Source: Paenarthrobacter nitroguajacolicus
GTDB taxonomy: Bacteria; Actinomycetota; Actinomycetes; Actinomycetales; Micrococcaceae
Direction: 5' to 3'
NCBI RefSeq assembly: GCF_029952445.1
Contig: NZ_JAQPPK010000010.1
Span: 105,269-169,268 of the forward strand
Length of the DNA: 64,000 bases
The translations under genes and the position numbers were made by a program. The notes beneath the pieces were generated by a model. It did not search any database. It was not told the DNA's origin and saw only the letters and a program-made list of their open reading frames with translations. Of this stretch, positions 9,007 to 17,922 are shown in pieces; the first letter of the stretch is position 1, and every line of letters begins with the position of its first letter.

Positions 9007-9752
9007 CGTGCCTCGAACCAACCCCGGGCAGGATTGGAAACCTCCGGCGCTTCGCGGAAGACGCCGGGCTGGGCCACCCAACCCACACCGTTGGCGATGA
9101 CCTTCTGGATCTGCGCCTGGTGGTACACCGGGTATTCCTGGTCGCCGGGGCTGAAGTAGAAGATCCGGCCCTTGCCGCGCGAGAACGTCACGCCTGAACG
9201 GAACACCTCTCCCCCGGAAAATGAGCTGATGAAGATCAGGTCATCGGGCTCCGGAATGTCGAACAGTTCCCCGTACATTTCCTGCTGCGGAATCACGATC
9301 GGGCTTTCAATACCCGCCGCGATCGGGTGCGACGGCTTGACCGTCCACACCAACTCCCTCTCGCCTTCGTTGCGCCACTTCAGCGAGCACGTGGTCCCCA
9401 GCAAGCGAGTAAAGATCTTGGCGAAGTGCCCCGAGTGGAGGACCACCAACCCCATGCCACCGAGCACATGCCGCTGCACCCGCTCAACCACTTCGTCAGA
9501 GACTTCCTCATGCGCAATATGGCCCCACCAGAGCAGCACGTCGGTCTGCGCCAGGACCTCTTCGGACAGGCCGTGCTCCGGATCAGCCAAAGTAGCTGTG
9601 GTGATCTCAGAGTCCGGGTAGAAGCCGCGCAGCCCTGCGGCGATGGCGCCGTGGATCCCTTCGGGGTACATCTCGCCGATGGTTGCGGGCTCGTTCCGGG
9701 CCTCGTGGACGCCTTCGTTCCAGACAACAATCTTCAATTTCGTATCAGTCAT
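9003..9752 (-). CDS. ThuA-like domain protein
   Basis: 249 residues. It matches the ThuA/trehalose-utilisation family, a glutamine-amidotransferase-like fold without the catalytic Cys: 'VVWNEGVHE' at the start, '[14 protein letters not shown]' near 75, '[16 protein letters not shown]' near 100, '[28 protein letters not shown]' near 195 (only the motif ends matter). Rhizobial ThuA works with the dehydrogenase ThuB on trehalose-type disaccharides, and here it is flanked by two Gfo/Idh genes. The substrate is not certain. Confidence 0.88.
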   Translation of the reverse strand: MTDTKLKIVVWNEGVHEARNEPATIGEMYPEGIHGAIAAGLRGFYPDSEITTATLADPEHGLSEEVLAQTDVLLWWGHIAHEEVSDEVVERVQRHVLGGMGLVVLHSGHFAKIFTRLLGTTCSLKWRNEGERELVWTVKPSHPIAAGIESPIVIPQQEMYGELFDIPEPDDLIFISSFSGGEVFRSGVTFSRGKGRIFYFSPGDQEYPVYHQAQIQKVIANGVGWVAQPGVFREAPEVSNPARGWFEAR

Positions 9753-10856
9753 TTAGAGCACCACTTCACGTTGTTCAAGGGCGGATTTGTAGCAAGCATC
9801 GAGCACCAGGGCACGGCTCAGGGCGAGCGAGCCATCGTGGCTTCCCCACACGGTCTCACCGCCGCGGACGGCGGCAACAAAGTCGTCGACGACGGCCTGG
9901 TGGGCTCGCCCGGGTTCGGCCACCACCTCGAAGTCGGCGTTTTCGCCGTCCTTCTCGGTGAAGACGTGAACGTCCGCTACCGGGTTCTCGGAGGCGCCGA
10001 CCGAGCGCAAGTCCGCACCGCCGTCGGTCCCGTAAACGGTGAAGTCCATCAGGTCCCGCTCGTCGCGGTACGTGGCCCATCCGGCTTCCAGGATCAGCGT
10101 CCCGCCGCCTTCCAAGCGGATGAACGCAGAGGCGAAGTCTTCCACTTCAAACTTGTGGCTCGCGCTTGAGGCCGTGTAGCGGGCGTTGCCGCCGAGCCCG
10201 CGCGGGCCAAGTTCGGAGTGGGTCGACGCCGAGACGGCCAGGACTTTCGGCTCGCCGAGGAGGTGCAGCGAGTAATCCAGGACGTGCACCCCGATGTCAG
10301 CCAACGGTCCGCCGCCGGCGAGCGCCGGGTTGGTGAACCAGCTGCCGAGCATCGGAATGCCCTGCCTCCTCAGCCACGACGCCTTGGCGTAGTACGGACG
10401 GCCCAGCGTGCCGGCGTCGATCACTTCCTTGAGCGCCTGGATGTCCCCGCGGCGGCGGTGGTTGAACGCGACGTCGAGAACGCGCCCCGCCTTGCGGGCG
10501 GCGTCCACCATTTGTTGACCTTCGACGGCGTTGCGCGCCAACGGCTTTTCGCTCAGCACATGGAGGCCTCGCTCAAGCGAAGCAACCGCGATGGGCGCGT
10601 GCAGGAAGGTCGGCACGGCGACGCTGACGGCGTCGAGGTCTTCGAGCTCGATCATGTCCTCCCAGCGGGCGAACGCGTGCGGGATGCTGAACTCCTCCTT
10701 CAACTGGGCAAGGAGGTCAGCTTCCATACCGGCGACGGCGACAATCTCGACGCCGTCGATGTTGCTGTACGCCTTGAGGTGCTGCTGGCCGGCCCAACCG
10801 ATGCCCACAACTCCCACCTTGAGGGTTGTGGACGGGGCCTGCTGCTGAATGCTCAC
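9753..10856 (-). CDS. Gfo/Idh/MocA-family oxidoreductase (second copy)
   Basis: 367 residues from GTG 10856 with AGGAA upstream; the longer frame to 10946 would intrude into the permease gene. Rossmann start 'KVGVVGIGWAGQQHLKAY', hallmark 'LSEKPLARN', and 'ADIGVHVLDYSLHLLGEP' with the catalytic-site His/Asp pattern. It ends just before the ThuA-like gene begins. Two different Gfo/Idh enzymes flanking ThuA suggest an oxidation/reduction pair through a keto-sugar intermediate (inference from known Thu and keto-glycoside pathways). Confidence 0.9.
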   Translation of the reverse strand: MSIQQQAPSTTLKVGVVGIGWAGQQHLKAYSNIDGVEIVAVAGMEADLLAQLKEEFSIPHAFARWEDMIELEDLDAVSVAVPTFLHAPIAVASLERGLHVLSEKPLARNAVEGQQMVDAARKAGRVLDVAFNHRRRGDIQALKEVIDAGTLGRPYYAKASWLRRQGIPMLGSWFTNPALAGGGPLADIGVHVLDYSLHLLGEPKVLAVSASTHSELGPRGLGGNARYTASSASHKFEVEDFASAFIRLEGGGTLILEAGWATYRDERDLMDFTVYGTDGGADLRSVGASENPVADVHVFTEKDGENADFEVVAEPGRAHQAVVDDFVAAVRGGETVWGSHDGSLALSRALVLDACYKSALEQREVVL

Positions 10857-10894
10857 GTTGGTTCCTGTTCTTTCTGGGGTTACTAGGTTTGGGG

Positions 10895-11794
10895 TTAGCC
10901 CTTGACCGCACCGGCCGTCATGCCCGAAACGATGCGTTTCTGGCACAGCAGCACGAGGATCACGAGCGGGACGGTGATGATCACCGACGCGGCGCTTATG
11001 GTGCCGAGGGGTTGGTCGAACTCGCTGGTTCCGCTGAAGAACGCAATCGCGACAGGCACAGGTCGGGCTTCCGGCGAGGTGGTCAGCGTGACGGCCAGGA
11101 GGAATTCGTTCCAGACCGAGATGAACACCAGGATCGCGGTCGTCGCCAGGCCGGGAACCGCCAGCGGAAGGATGACTTTGCGGAACGCGGTGAACGGCGT
11201 AGCGCCATCCATGTACGCGGATTCCTCGAGCTCCCGCGGGATCTCTTTGAAGAACGACGTCAGCGTGTAGATCGCCAGCGGCAATGCGAACGTCAGCTTC
11301 GGGATGATGAGGCCAAGCAAGGTGTCGTACAGCCCGATTTCGCGCCAGATGGAGAACATCGGGGCAGCAATCGCGATGGCCGGGAACGTGGTCACCGAGA
11401 GGATCAGCGTCAGGATCATCGCCTTGCGGCGCATCTTCAGCCTGGCCAGCGCATAAGCGGCGAAGGACGCGAACACCAGCGCCACTGTTGTAGTTACGAC
11501 GGCGATAATCACCGAGTTGCGCAAGGCCAGGAGGAACTCGGGGTTCTGGAAGACCACGGCGTAGTTTTCAAGGGTCGGCTGGCTCGGGAAGAGCTCGCCT
11601 TGGGACAGGCTCGCGCCCTTCTTAAGGGACGTGTTGACCAGCCAGTAGAACGGGATGAGCGAGAAGCCCATGACGGCCACCACGAACACCCACACCAAGG
11701 GGTGCAGTTTCGATTCCCCACGCAAGCGACGCTTCGGCGCCTTGCCCGCGGTGGCGAGTGCCGGCGTCGTGCGTTCTGCAGTCAGCGTGCTCAT
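10895..11794 (-). CDS. Carbohydrate ABC transporter permease (MalG type)
   Basis: 299 residues from ATG 11794, overlapping the previous permease stop as ATGA. A longer frame continues to 12493 but only as a shadow of the other permease. Six membrane helices; the EAA loop 'IPRELEESAYMDGATPFTAF' near residue 190 and the terminal 'QKRIVSGMTAGAVKG' are typical of the MalG/CUT1 subunit that completes the channel. Confidence 0.93.
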   Translation of the reverse strand: MSTLTAERTTPALATAGKAPKRRLRGESKLHPLVWVFVVAVMGFSLIPFYWLVNTSLKKGASLSQGELFPSQPTLENYAVVFQNPEFLLALRNSVIIAVVTTTVALVFASFAAYALARLKMRRKAMILTLILSVTTFPAIAIAAPMFSIWREIGLYDTLLGLIIPKLTFALPLAIYTLTSFFKEIPRELEESAYMDGATPFTAFRKVILPLAVPGLATTAILVFISVWNEFLLAVTLTTSPEARPVPVAIAFFSGTSEFDQPLGTISAASVIITVPLVILVLLCQKRIVSGMTAGAVKG

Positions 11795-12732
11795 TGTTCC
11801 TCCTTCGCGACGTCGCGGATGTTGCCGCCGGCGAAGCGGACATAGATGACCGAGACCACCATGACGGTGAGGAAGGTCAGGATGGACAGCGCCGACCCTT
11901 CGCCCACCAGCCGGTTTTCGCGCAGTTGGGTGTAGGCGAGCATGGACATGGACTCGGTGCCGTTGGCGCCGCGGGTGAGGACGAACGGCAGGTCGAAGAC
12001 GCGGAGGGCATCCATGGTGCGGAAGATCGCGGCGAGGACGATTGCTGGACGCAGGAGCGGCAGAGTGATGTTCACGAAGGTCTGCCATTTGCTGGCGCCG
12101 TCGAGTTCCGCGGCCTCGTACGTTTCGGCGGAGATGACCTGCAGGCCGGCCAGGATGATGAGCGCCGCGAACGGTGTAGTCTTCCAGACGTCGGCCATGA
12201 CGATCACGGCCATCGCGTAGCCATGCTCGCCGAGCCAGACGACGTCGCCGCCCGGAAGCCCCAGGGTGGAGAGGACGTTGGTGACCAGGCCCATGTTGGG
12301 CTGGAACATCGTTTGCCAGGTGATGGCGCTGACCACGGTGATGATCGCGTACGGCAGCAGAACCACGGTGCGCAGGACCGCGCGGCCCTTGAATGCGAGG
12401 TTGAGCAGCAAGGCCATAGCTGTGCCGAGGATGAGTTCCAGGGTGACCGAGAGGCCTGCGAAGAGGAACGTCTGGCCGAACGCCGCCCACCACTCTCGGC
12501 TTGCGAGGGCGTTGATGTAGTTTTCCAGGCCGACAAAACGGGACAGGCCGGCGGTACGGACGCTGTACTGGTTCAGGGAAAGCCAGATCGCGTAGCCAAT
12601 GGGGACTGCTGCGACCAGCGCCATGATGACCAGTGACGGGGCGGTCATGCGGAACGCGAGCTTGCGTTCGGCGCGATCGCGGCCGCTTGTCTTCGCTGGG
12701 CCGCGGCTTGGCGAGATTGTTCTGGTGGCCAT
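11791..12732 (-). CDS. Carbohydrate ABC transporter permease (MalF type)
   Basis: 313 residues, ATG at 12732. A cytoplasmic basic N-terminus is followed by six helices. The EAA loop 'ETYEAAELDGASKWQTFVNI' near residue 215 contacts the ATPase, and 'PSLVIMALVAAVPIGYAIWL' is the first helix. It is 2 bp downstream of the binding-protein gene. No nucleotide-binding protein is encoded in the operon; CUT1 systems of actinobacteria commonly borrow a shared MsiK/UgpC ATPase from elsewhere. Confidence 0.93.
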   Translation of the reverse strand: MATRTISPSRGPAKTSGRDRAERKLAFRMTAPSLVIMALVAAVPIGYAIWLSLNQYSVRTAGLSRFVGLENYINALASREWWAAFGQTFLFAGLSVTLELILGTAMALLLNLAFKGRAVLRTVVLLPYAIITVVSAITWQTMFQPNMGLVTNVLSTLGLPGGDVVWLGEHGYAMAVIVMADVWKTTPFAALIILAGLQVISAETYEAAELDGASKWQTFVNITLPLLRPAIVLAAIFRTMDALRVFDLPFVLTRGANGTESMSMLAYTQLRENRLVGEGSALSILTFLTVMVVSVIYVRFAGGNIRDVAKEEQ

Positions 12733-12734
12733 GG

Positions 12735-14042
12735 TTAGAAGCTCGCCTTGGCGGTGGTGATTTCGTCAGCCATCTTCTTCACGGCGTCCTCGGTGGAGGT
12801 GGTGCCGGAGAGGACGGCGTAGACGTTCTTGTAGATCGCCTGCGAGATCTGCGGGTAGACCGGGGAGATCGGGCGCGGCTTGGCACCCTTCACCGAGGCG
12901 AGGAGTTCCGTGGCAAACGGCATCTTCTGCAGTACCGCGGCGTCAGAGTAGGCAGCTTCGTTGACCGGGGCCTGCGAGTAGTCCATGGCCACGTGCTTCT
13001 GCCACTCCGGGGTGGTGGCGAAGTCGATGAACGCGACAGCCCCGGCCTGGTTGGTGGAGTGGGCCGAGATCGCGAGGTTCCAGCCGCCGAGCACGCCGGA
13101 GGCCTTGCCGCCTTCCCATGCCGGCAGGGGCGCCACGCCGAAGCTGGACGCCAGCGGTGTCGCGTTCAGCAACCGGTACACGTGCGGCCAGTTGCGCTGG
13201 TATCCGAAGTCGCCGGATTCGTAGGCGAGGCGGGCCGGATCCTCGTTGTAGGTGAGGACGGCGCGGTCGGCTGAGCCGTTCTTCAGGCCGTCGCTCATGA
13301 AGTTGAGGACCTCGCGGGTTTCCTTGGAGTCGATTTTGACCTCGCCCTGGTCGTTGAGGACTTCGCCGCCTGCGCTGTAGAGCATTTCGAGGAAGTTCAC
13401 CGTGAGGCCCTCGTACTGCTTGCCCTGGTAGACGTAGCCGTCGCCGGGAGCTTTGGCGGCTTCTGCGTAGAGCTGCTGCCAGGTCTCGGGCTTGGCTACT
13501 TTGTCCTTCTGGTAGTAGATCAATCCAGCGTTGGTGAAGAACGGCGAGGCCCAGTACTTGTCCTGGTACTTGGTGGTCTCCACAGTGGAGGGAATGAGCC
13601 GGTCCTTGTTGGCTTCCACCAGCTTGGTCTGGTCCAGCAGCCAGCCCTGGGAGGCGAACTCCGAGGTCCAGATGACGTCCGTGAGGAAGAGGTCGCACTC
13701 GGTGGACTTGCCCTCGAGCCGCTGCACGATCTGCGTCCGGGCTTCATCCGTGGTGGCGCCGATCTCGGTGTACTTGGCCGTGACCTTGCCGTTTGCCTTG
13801 GTGAACGCTTCCGCCGTGCCCTTGTAGATGCCGCTCGCGTCCTTGACGCCGCAGATGTTCACGGCGCCGCTGGCATTAGCGCCCGACGCCGGATCGGCAG
13901 CTGCCGCTTGTTCGGCACCTTGGGGTGCTGCTCCCCCGCCGCATGCGCTGAGGAGGAGGGCTGTGGCTATGGCGGTCGCTGCGAGGGCTTTGCGGTTTGT
14001 TGCTTTGTTCTGGAGCGGAGAAGCAGGTCGGTTCAAGTCCAC
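12735..14042 (-). CDS. Extracellular sugar-binding lipoprotein of ABC importer
   Basis: 435 residues from GTG 14042, with AAAGGAG upstream. Signal peptide with lipobox LSAC (Cys about 34), then a solute-binding fold of CUT1 type: 'TLxxTDVIWTSEFASQGWL'-like cleft segment near 120, 'NAGLIYYQKD' near 170, and 'GVLGGWNLAISAHSTNQAGA' near 335. First gene of the operon, directly behind the LacI operators, so it is the most tightly regulated. With ThuA and Gfo/Idh partners the ligand may be a trehalose-like disaccharide; the sequence alone does not decide this. Confidence 0.92.
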   Translation of the reverse strand: MDLNRPASPLQNKATNRKALAATAIATALLLSACGGGAAPQGAEQAAAADPASGANASGAVNICGVKDASGIYKGTAEAFTKANGKVTAKYTEIGATTDEARTQIVQRLEGKSTECDLFLTDVIWTSEFASQGWLLDQTKLVEANKDRLIPSTVETTKYQDKYWASPFFTNAGLIYYQKDKVAKPETWQQLYAEAAKAPGDGYVYQGKQYEGLTVNFLEMLYSAGGEVLNDQGEVKIDSKETREVLNFMSDGLKNGSADRAVLTYNEDPARLAYESGDFGYQRNWPHVYRLLNATPLASSFGVAPLPAWEGGKASGVLGGWNLAISAHSTNQAGAVAFIDFATTPEWQKHVAMDYSQAPVNEAAYSDAAVLQKMPFATELLASVKGAKPRPISPVYPQISQAIYKNVYAVLSGTTSTEDAVKKMADEITTAKASF

Positions 14043-14147
14043 GAGTGGCTCCTTTGGTGACTGTGGGGATGGGTGGCGTTCAGTGCGCGTTTTTTGGCTG
14101 TCCCGCGTTCTGAAGGTGGCTTCTTTGCCGGTATTTCTTGCGATCTA

Positions 14148-14161
14148 TGGAATCGATTCCA
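14148..14161. promoter_or_regulatory. LacI-family operator 1, TGGAATCGATTCCA
   Basis: Perfect 14-bp palindrome with the central CG expected for LacI/GalR proteins, located 106 bp upstream of the binding-protein start and inside its promoter region. A TTGGAA that could serve as -35 on the minus strand lies just upstream, so repressor binding would block the polymerase. Confidence 0.85.
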
Positions 14162-14193
14162 AATGTGTTCCAAAAAAATCGGCCTCATGGCCG

Positions 14194-14207
14194 TGGAATC
14201 GATTCCA
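14194..14207. promoter_or_regulatory. LacI-family operator 2, TGGAATCGATTCCA
   Basis: Second identical 14-bp palindrome, 46 bp from the first and 41 bp beyond the LacI gene's 3' end. Two identical sites allow cooperative binding of two dimers or a small loop. Confidence 0.85.
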
Positions 14208-14247
14208 AAGTAGTTTGTCAGTGGTGACTCGGGGCTGTCAACCCTTT

Positions 14248-15243
14248 TTATTTGGTGGAGTCTCTGATGACGAGTTCGTGCGGAAGGAAGGTCCGGCCCT
14301 TGCGATGGGAGCCCTCGACGGTCATCCGTTCGAGGAGTTCAGCGAAGGCTACGCGCCCCATTTCGTAGGCCGGCTGCCGGACCGTGGTCAGCTCCGGGAC
14401 GCACATTTCTGCTTGGGCAGAGTCATCGAAACCTGCGACTGCGACGTCGTTTGGTACACGTAGGCCGGCGTCCGTGAGCTCGCGGACACACCCTGCGGCG
14501 ACTACGTCGGTCCCGCAGAAGACGGCGTCCGGAAGGTCTTTTCCTTCGAGGAGCTTCTTGGCGAGGCTACGGCCAGCATGGAATCCGAAATTGCCTTCAC
14601 CAAGCAGGACCTGATCTGATTCCAAGCCCGCTTCCGCGAGTGCCTGGCGAAAGCCTTCCTCACGCAGCCGGCCTGAGCGGGCACCCCTGTGGGCGAGCAT
14701 GGCCAGCTTCTTGGCGCCCGTGTCGATTAGGTGTTTGGTGATGTCGTAGGCGGCCTGACGGTCATCGATGGACACTCCAAATGCCGCCTCGGCGTCGACG
14801 ATTTCACAGACCTGAATGACGCTGAGTTGCTCCGCGACTGTGTTGACGTCCTCGTCCGGCATGGTTGGGGAGAAGATCACCAGCCCGTCCACGGACCCGT
14901 TTCGGAGCATGTCGACGAGTTGCTGTTCGCGGTCACGGTCTCCGTCGGTGGCTGCGATAAGGCTGACGTAGCCGTTGTCTGCGGCCGCGTCTCCGACGCC
15001 TCGGAAGACTTCGCTGATGACCAGGGAGTCCAGGTTTTTGGCAAGGGCGAGCACGCGCATGGTTCTGTCTCTACGGAGATCCCTCGCCGAAGCAAGAGGG
15101 CGGTAGCTGAGCTCCTTGATGGCGGCGTTGACCTTCTCCTTGGCCGAGGCGCTGACCGCCGAGCTCCCGTTCAAGACACGCGACACCGTCCCTACGGACA
15201 CACCCGCAGTCCTGGCGACATCCTGAACTGTCGCTCGAGCCAT
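14248..15243 (-). CDS. LacI-family transcriptional repressor of the sugar operon
   Basis: 331 residues from ATG 15243, with GGAAGGACA upstream; the frame stays open to 15366 but only the inner ATG has a ribosome site. The LacI headpiece is intact: 'MARATVQDVARTAGVSVGTV', then 'SRVLNG' and the hinge 'LSYRPLASARDLR'. Periplasmic-binding-like core follows, with 'VPNDVAVAGFDDS' near 265 and 'TTVRQPAYEMG' near 290. It is upstream of and co-oriented with the transport operon, with its 3' end next to two matching operators. Confidence 0.93.
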   Translation of the reverse strand: MARATVQDVARTAGVSVGTVSRVLNGSSAVSASAKEKVNAAIKELSYRPLASARDLRRDRTMRVLALAKNLDSLVISEVFRGVGDAAADNGYVSLIAATDGDRDREQQLVDMLRNGSVDGLVIFSPTMPDEDVNTVAEQLSVIQVCEIVDAEAAFGVSIDDRQAAYDITKHLIDTGAKKLAMLAHRGARSGRLREEGFRQALAEAGLESDQVLLGEGNFGFHAGRSLAKKLLEGKDLPDAVFCGTDVVAAGCVRELTDAGLRVPNDVAVAGFDDSAQAEMCVPELTTVRQPAYEMGRVAFAELLERMTVEGSHRKGRTFLPHELVIRDSTK

Positions 15244-16068
15244 TCGTTTGTCCTTCCGCGAGCAGTGAGATGGTCCTTGCGGCCGCGTCACTGCCGTGCC
15301 CACTCTAGCGACTTCCGGCTCCGGGAGCCATTGGTGATGCGCGCAGATATCATTACGTGAAAGCACATACTCTGCATTCCGGGCCCGTCTCTTATTGCTG
15401 CATTCCTATTCAATCGAAACGTGCTCCATCCAATCATTCAGTCAATTGGGCCGTCCGCGGTCAATGTACCGGAGTAATCCCCATATCCGTTCGAGAAGCC
15501 GCACACTGGAGGGGATCAGGATATGTGGTACTCCCATCAAATGACGCCTCCCTGCCGCCGTCAACGACGTCTCAAAAGGTTGGACTCCGGAGCCAAGGGC
15601 CCGCCAGGGCTAAGGCGCGGGTAACATTCCCGAATTCCCTCGTACCGGGGCCTCAAGTAGGTAGTAACTTATACGCGTGCATCCGAACATGTTAGTCGGT
15701 CCAACCTACAGTGGTTGGGTGCAGCGGGGCTTGTAAGGCCGGCGCTGGTTAGCATTTGCGTAACTTCATTGGTTGGAGGGATTCGCATTTCCCGTGATCC
15801 ACTGGCACTTCATCGCGAGCTCTTCGGGCAAGGCCATCAGGATGAGGACGTTAGCTCCCTGGCACGTTTGGTCGCACACAGGCGTATCAGTGTGAACAGT
15901 GGGTAGGGCAAGGGAACAAGAAGCGGCGCAGGTCACACGCTTCCCGACGGCAATCGCGGACGCTCTAGGTGTGTTTCGCTCAGTCGAATCTGCTCGCGCA
16001 CGCAACCGAGTTGCACTTAAAACACAACAAATTGTGTATCTGAAGCCTGTTGGGAATACCTTGGGGAC
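15244..16068. other. Start of atypical island; no confident gene
   Basis: About 825 bp with weaker codon structure than the flanks. Short stretches look protein-like, e.g. 'RDPLALHRELFGQGHQDED' (plus, ending near 15906) and 'QEAAQVTRFPTAIADALGVF' (plus, about 15917-16070). They sit in different frames and are interrupted, which would fit remnants of a decayed gene leading into the 16069 frame. I see no RNA gene, integrase or clear terminal repeat. Confidence 0.4.
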
Positions 16069-16506
16069 GTGGCCTCATCAAATGCTTCCGTCGGAAGACA
16101 AACACCAGCTGGAATCTTGTTCGATCCAAGCGGAACAGTTCCGGCCTACTTGTCGAGAACTGACCATCGCCGCTTGGCATCTGGGGCAAGGAATAAATGG
16201 GCTGTACGTCCGCCGGAAGAATACGGCGTATTTGTCACATCGCATGTGGAGAGCTACCTATGCTCTAACGAGCACAACTGGGGATTAGGCGTGGGATTCG
16301 TGACTCTGGGGACCAACGGAGAGCGGGTAGCTAAATTTCCTAGAGCGGCAAATGCCAATGATGAGCGGCACGGCTACCCGGTATCGGCACGGGACCGAAA
16401 GAGAGAATTTGAACACAGGCCCCCACCGGAGCTCACCTCACGGTGGCGGGATCAGGGTCTCATTTCTAATCTCGATAAGGCCCGTATTGATAAGGGGAAA
16501 GTGTGA
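16069..16506 (+). CDS. Unrecognised protein, first gene of island pair
   Basis: 145 residues from GTG 16069 (GGGGAC just upstream). No family is recognised. Composition is protein-like, with clustered aromatic residues ('WGLGVGFVTLGTNGERVAKF') and a conserved-looking C-terminal tail ('HRPPPELTSRWRDQGLISNL', then 'DKGKV'). No membrane helix or signal. Its TGA overlaps the start region of the next gene (GTG at 16503, ATG at 16506), implying translational coupling. The preceding region contains possible N-terminal coding in another frame, so this may be the surviving C-terminal part of a longer gene. Confidence 0.5.
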   Translation: MASSNASVGRQTPAGILFDPSGTVPAYLSRTDHRRLASGARNKWAVRPPEEYGVFVTSHVESYLCSNEHNWGLGVGFVTLGTNGERVAKFPRAANANDERHGYPVSARDRKREFEHRPPPELTSRWRDQGLISNLDKARIDKGKV

Positions 16507-17564
16507 TGCGGCACGTTTCCGCCTTCTTCAACGAGCCGAACGCCTTAGACGTCTTCGCCTATCGGGGATTCTTGTTCGTATTGACTTTCAACGGACGTAT
16601 ACTTCAATACGACGTCGCCGAGCTCGCCAGGCAGATGCAAAGCGAAGCGGAAGAGTCCGGGCTCGCCATAGCTTATGGGCTGTTCTCTAGCAAGGGCATC
16701 GGAGCGTGGCCAGAGATGAAAACAGCCTGGCAATCCTTCCACCTGTCGGAACAAAGACTGAAGATCACACCGATTCCGATGGCACGTTCGCGTTTCGTCA
16801 TTGAAGCCTCAGCGCATCTCGATATGCGTGTATTTTACAACCAAATGTTCTTGGCAACCGATACGGGCACGATACGCATACCGCTTGGACCGCGAGGAAC
16901 GCTCCCCGAAGACAGAGAGGATATCGAGCTGCTAGTTGACAAACCGACTGAATCCTTGAGCACAGGCCTTGGAGCGGTCGGGGCATCGCTGGGGGACGAG
17001 GGACTGGCGGTTTTCACAAATGTAGGCAGCAAAGGGAAAAGTTCTCTAATTCGTCTAGACATTCGCTCACTGAGGAGCAGTATAGGTTGGGGAAACACGG
17101 TGAATCACCCGACGCATGATTCCTACGAAGTCCTGCCAAGCGAAGTTGCTGAAAGCAAGTCGGGACGTAGAACGTTGGTCGGCGTCCGAGCCCCTGCCGA
17201 GGTCGCCACCGACAGCGAAACGCTTGACGAAGACTCATACGCGGTCTGGGAATCTGGCCGCCTTCTCGTCGGAAACATGTCAGGAGTAGATTCCCACGGA
17301 CGCTTTACTGGACGTCGTCGATCACTTACCTACTCTTCCGACGGCAGCCCGTTGTTGTGGCTAGGCGCGACTGGCAATAGGTGCATCGTCACAGAAACGC
17401 CAACTCGGGTCGAAGTTATGCGCGGAGAGGAAAGTACCGTGCTGTTTGAGGGACCAACGGCGTCCATCAGGACATTTCCTTCGTCTCAGCGCTACAGGAG
17501 GCTCATTGCATCCACAGTTGAAGGCGGCTTCCTTCTAAGCGCCGCATTCCCGACCCCTGCCTAG
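16506..17564 (+). CDS. Unrecognised 352-residue protein, second gene of island pair
   Basis: ATG 16506 overlaps the upstream stop (TGATG). Several repeated strand-turn segments ('FLFVLTFNGRILQYDVAEL', 'VFYNQMFLATDTGTIRIPL', 'GLAVFTNVGSKGKSSLIRLD', 'YAVWESGRLLVGNMSG') have the look of beta-propeller blades. No signal peptide, membrane helix or enzyme motif, so probably cytoplasmic and perhaps a protein-binding scaffold or sensor. Codon use is less GC-biased than flanking metabolic genes, consistent with recent acquisition. Its 3' end converges with the minus-strand genes of the island. Confidence 0.65.
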   Translation: MRHVSAFFNEPNALDVFAYRGFLFVLTFNGRILQYDVAELARQMQSEAEESGLAIAYGLFSSKGIGAWPEMKTAWQSFHLSEQRLKITPIPMARSRFVIEASAHLDMRVFYNQMFLATDTGTIRIPLGPRGTLPEDREDIELLVDKPTESLSTGLGAVGASLGDEGLAVFTNVGSKGKSSLIRLDIRSLRSSIGWGNTVNHPTHDSYEVLPSEVAESKSGRRTLVGVRAPAEVATDSETLDEDSYAVWESGRLLVGNMSGVDSHGRFTGRRRSLTYSSDGSPLLWLGATGNRCIVTETPTRVEVMRGEESTVLFEGPTASIRTFPSSQRYRRLIASTVEGGFLLSAAFPTPA

Positions 17565-17578
17565 CCACTAGCTGAGGC

Positions 17579-17836
17579 TCATTTCAAAGCGTATGTCCTG
17601 CCGTCTGCTGAGCTTACGCGGGAGAACTGAGTGCGGCTAGCAACTGACAGAACCGTTAGCGCCACGTCAGTATTGAACGAGGCGAAGATATAAACGCGAA
17701 CCACCGATAGCAACACTAGCGCCGCCGAGGCAACAAGGGCCAAATGCACCTGAAGGAATCGGGAAGCACCCTTAAGCTCCTCCAGCGCTGTCGTTACAAC
17801 GCCGTTCGTCGTTCGCTCATCCGACGATCTTGACAC
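17579..17836 (-). CDS. Small membrane protein (uncertain)
   Basis: About 85 residues if GTG 17836 is used, where GGACC lies upstream; the frame is open back to a TTG at 17878, which is inside a hairpin and less likely. One strongly hydrophobic region ('VHLALVASAALVLLSVVRVY' and beyond) can form one or two membrane helices. It lies downstream of the nucleotidyltransferase-like pair but beyond its probable terminator, so a functional link is possible but not shown. No family recognised. Confidence 0.4.
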   Translation of the reverse strand: MSRSSDERTTNGVVTTALEELKGASRFLQVHLALVASAALVLLSVVRVYIFASFNTDVALTVLSVASRTQFSRVSSADGRTYALK

Positions 17837-17875
17837 AAACCAGGTCCTATCGACGTGCCCGCCACTATCCTCAAG

Positions 17876-17912
17876 CAATAGAGCTCCGCATTCGTGTTGC
17901 GGAGCCCTATTG
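17876..17912 (-). terminator. Hairpin terminator of the nucleotidyltransferase-like operon
   Basis: Stem of two blocks, CTATTG/CAATAG and GCTCCGCA/TGCGGAGC, separated by a single mismatch and closed by a 7-nt loop, starting 11 bp after the 17923 gene's stop. Placed for minus-strand termination. Confidence 0.7.
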
Positions 17913-17922
17913 TCATCACAAG

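Noticed and set aside
10895..12493. 532-codon reading of the MalG-type permease
   Set aside because: The N-terminal 233 codons are an out-of-phase shadow of the MalF gene; the real start is ATG 11794 with ATGA coupling.
15357..15695. 112-codon plus-strand frame at the island start
   Set aside because: Composition is not protein-like and it overlaps the LacI leader; no ribosome site.
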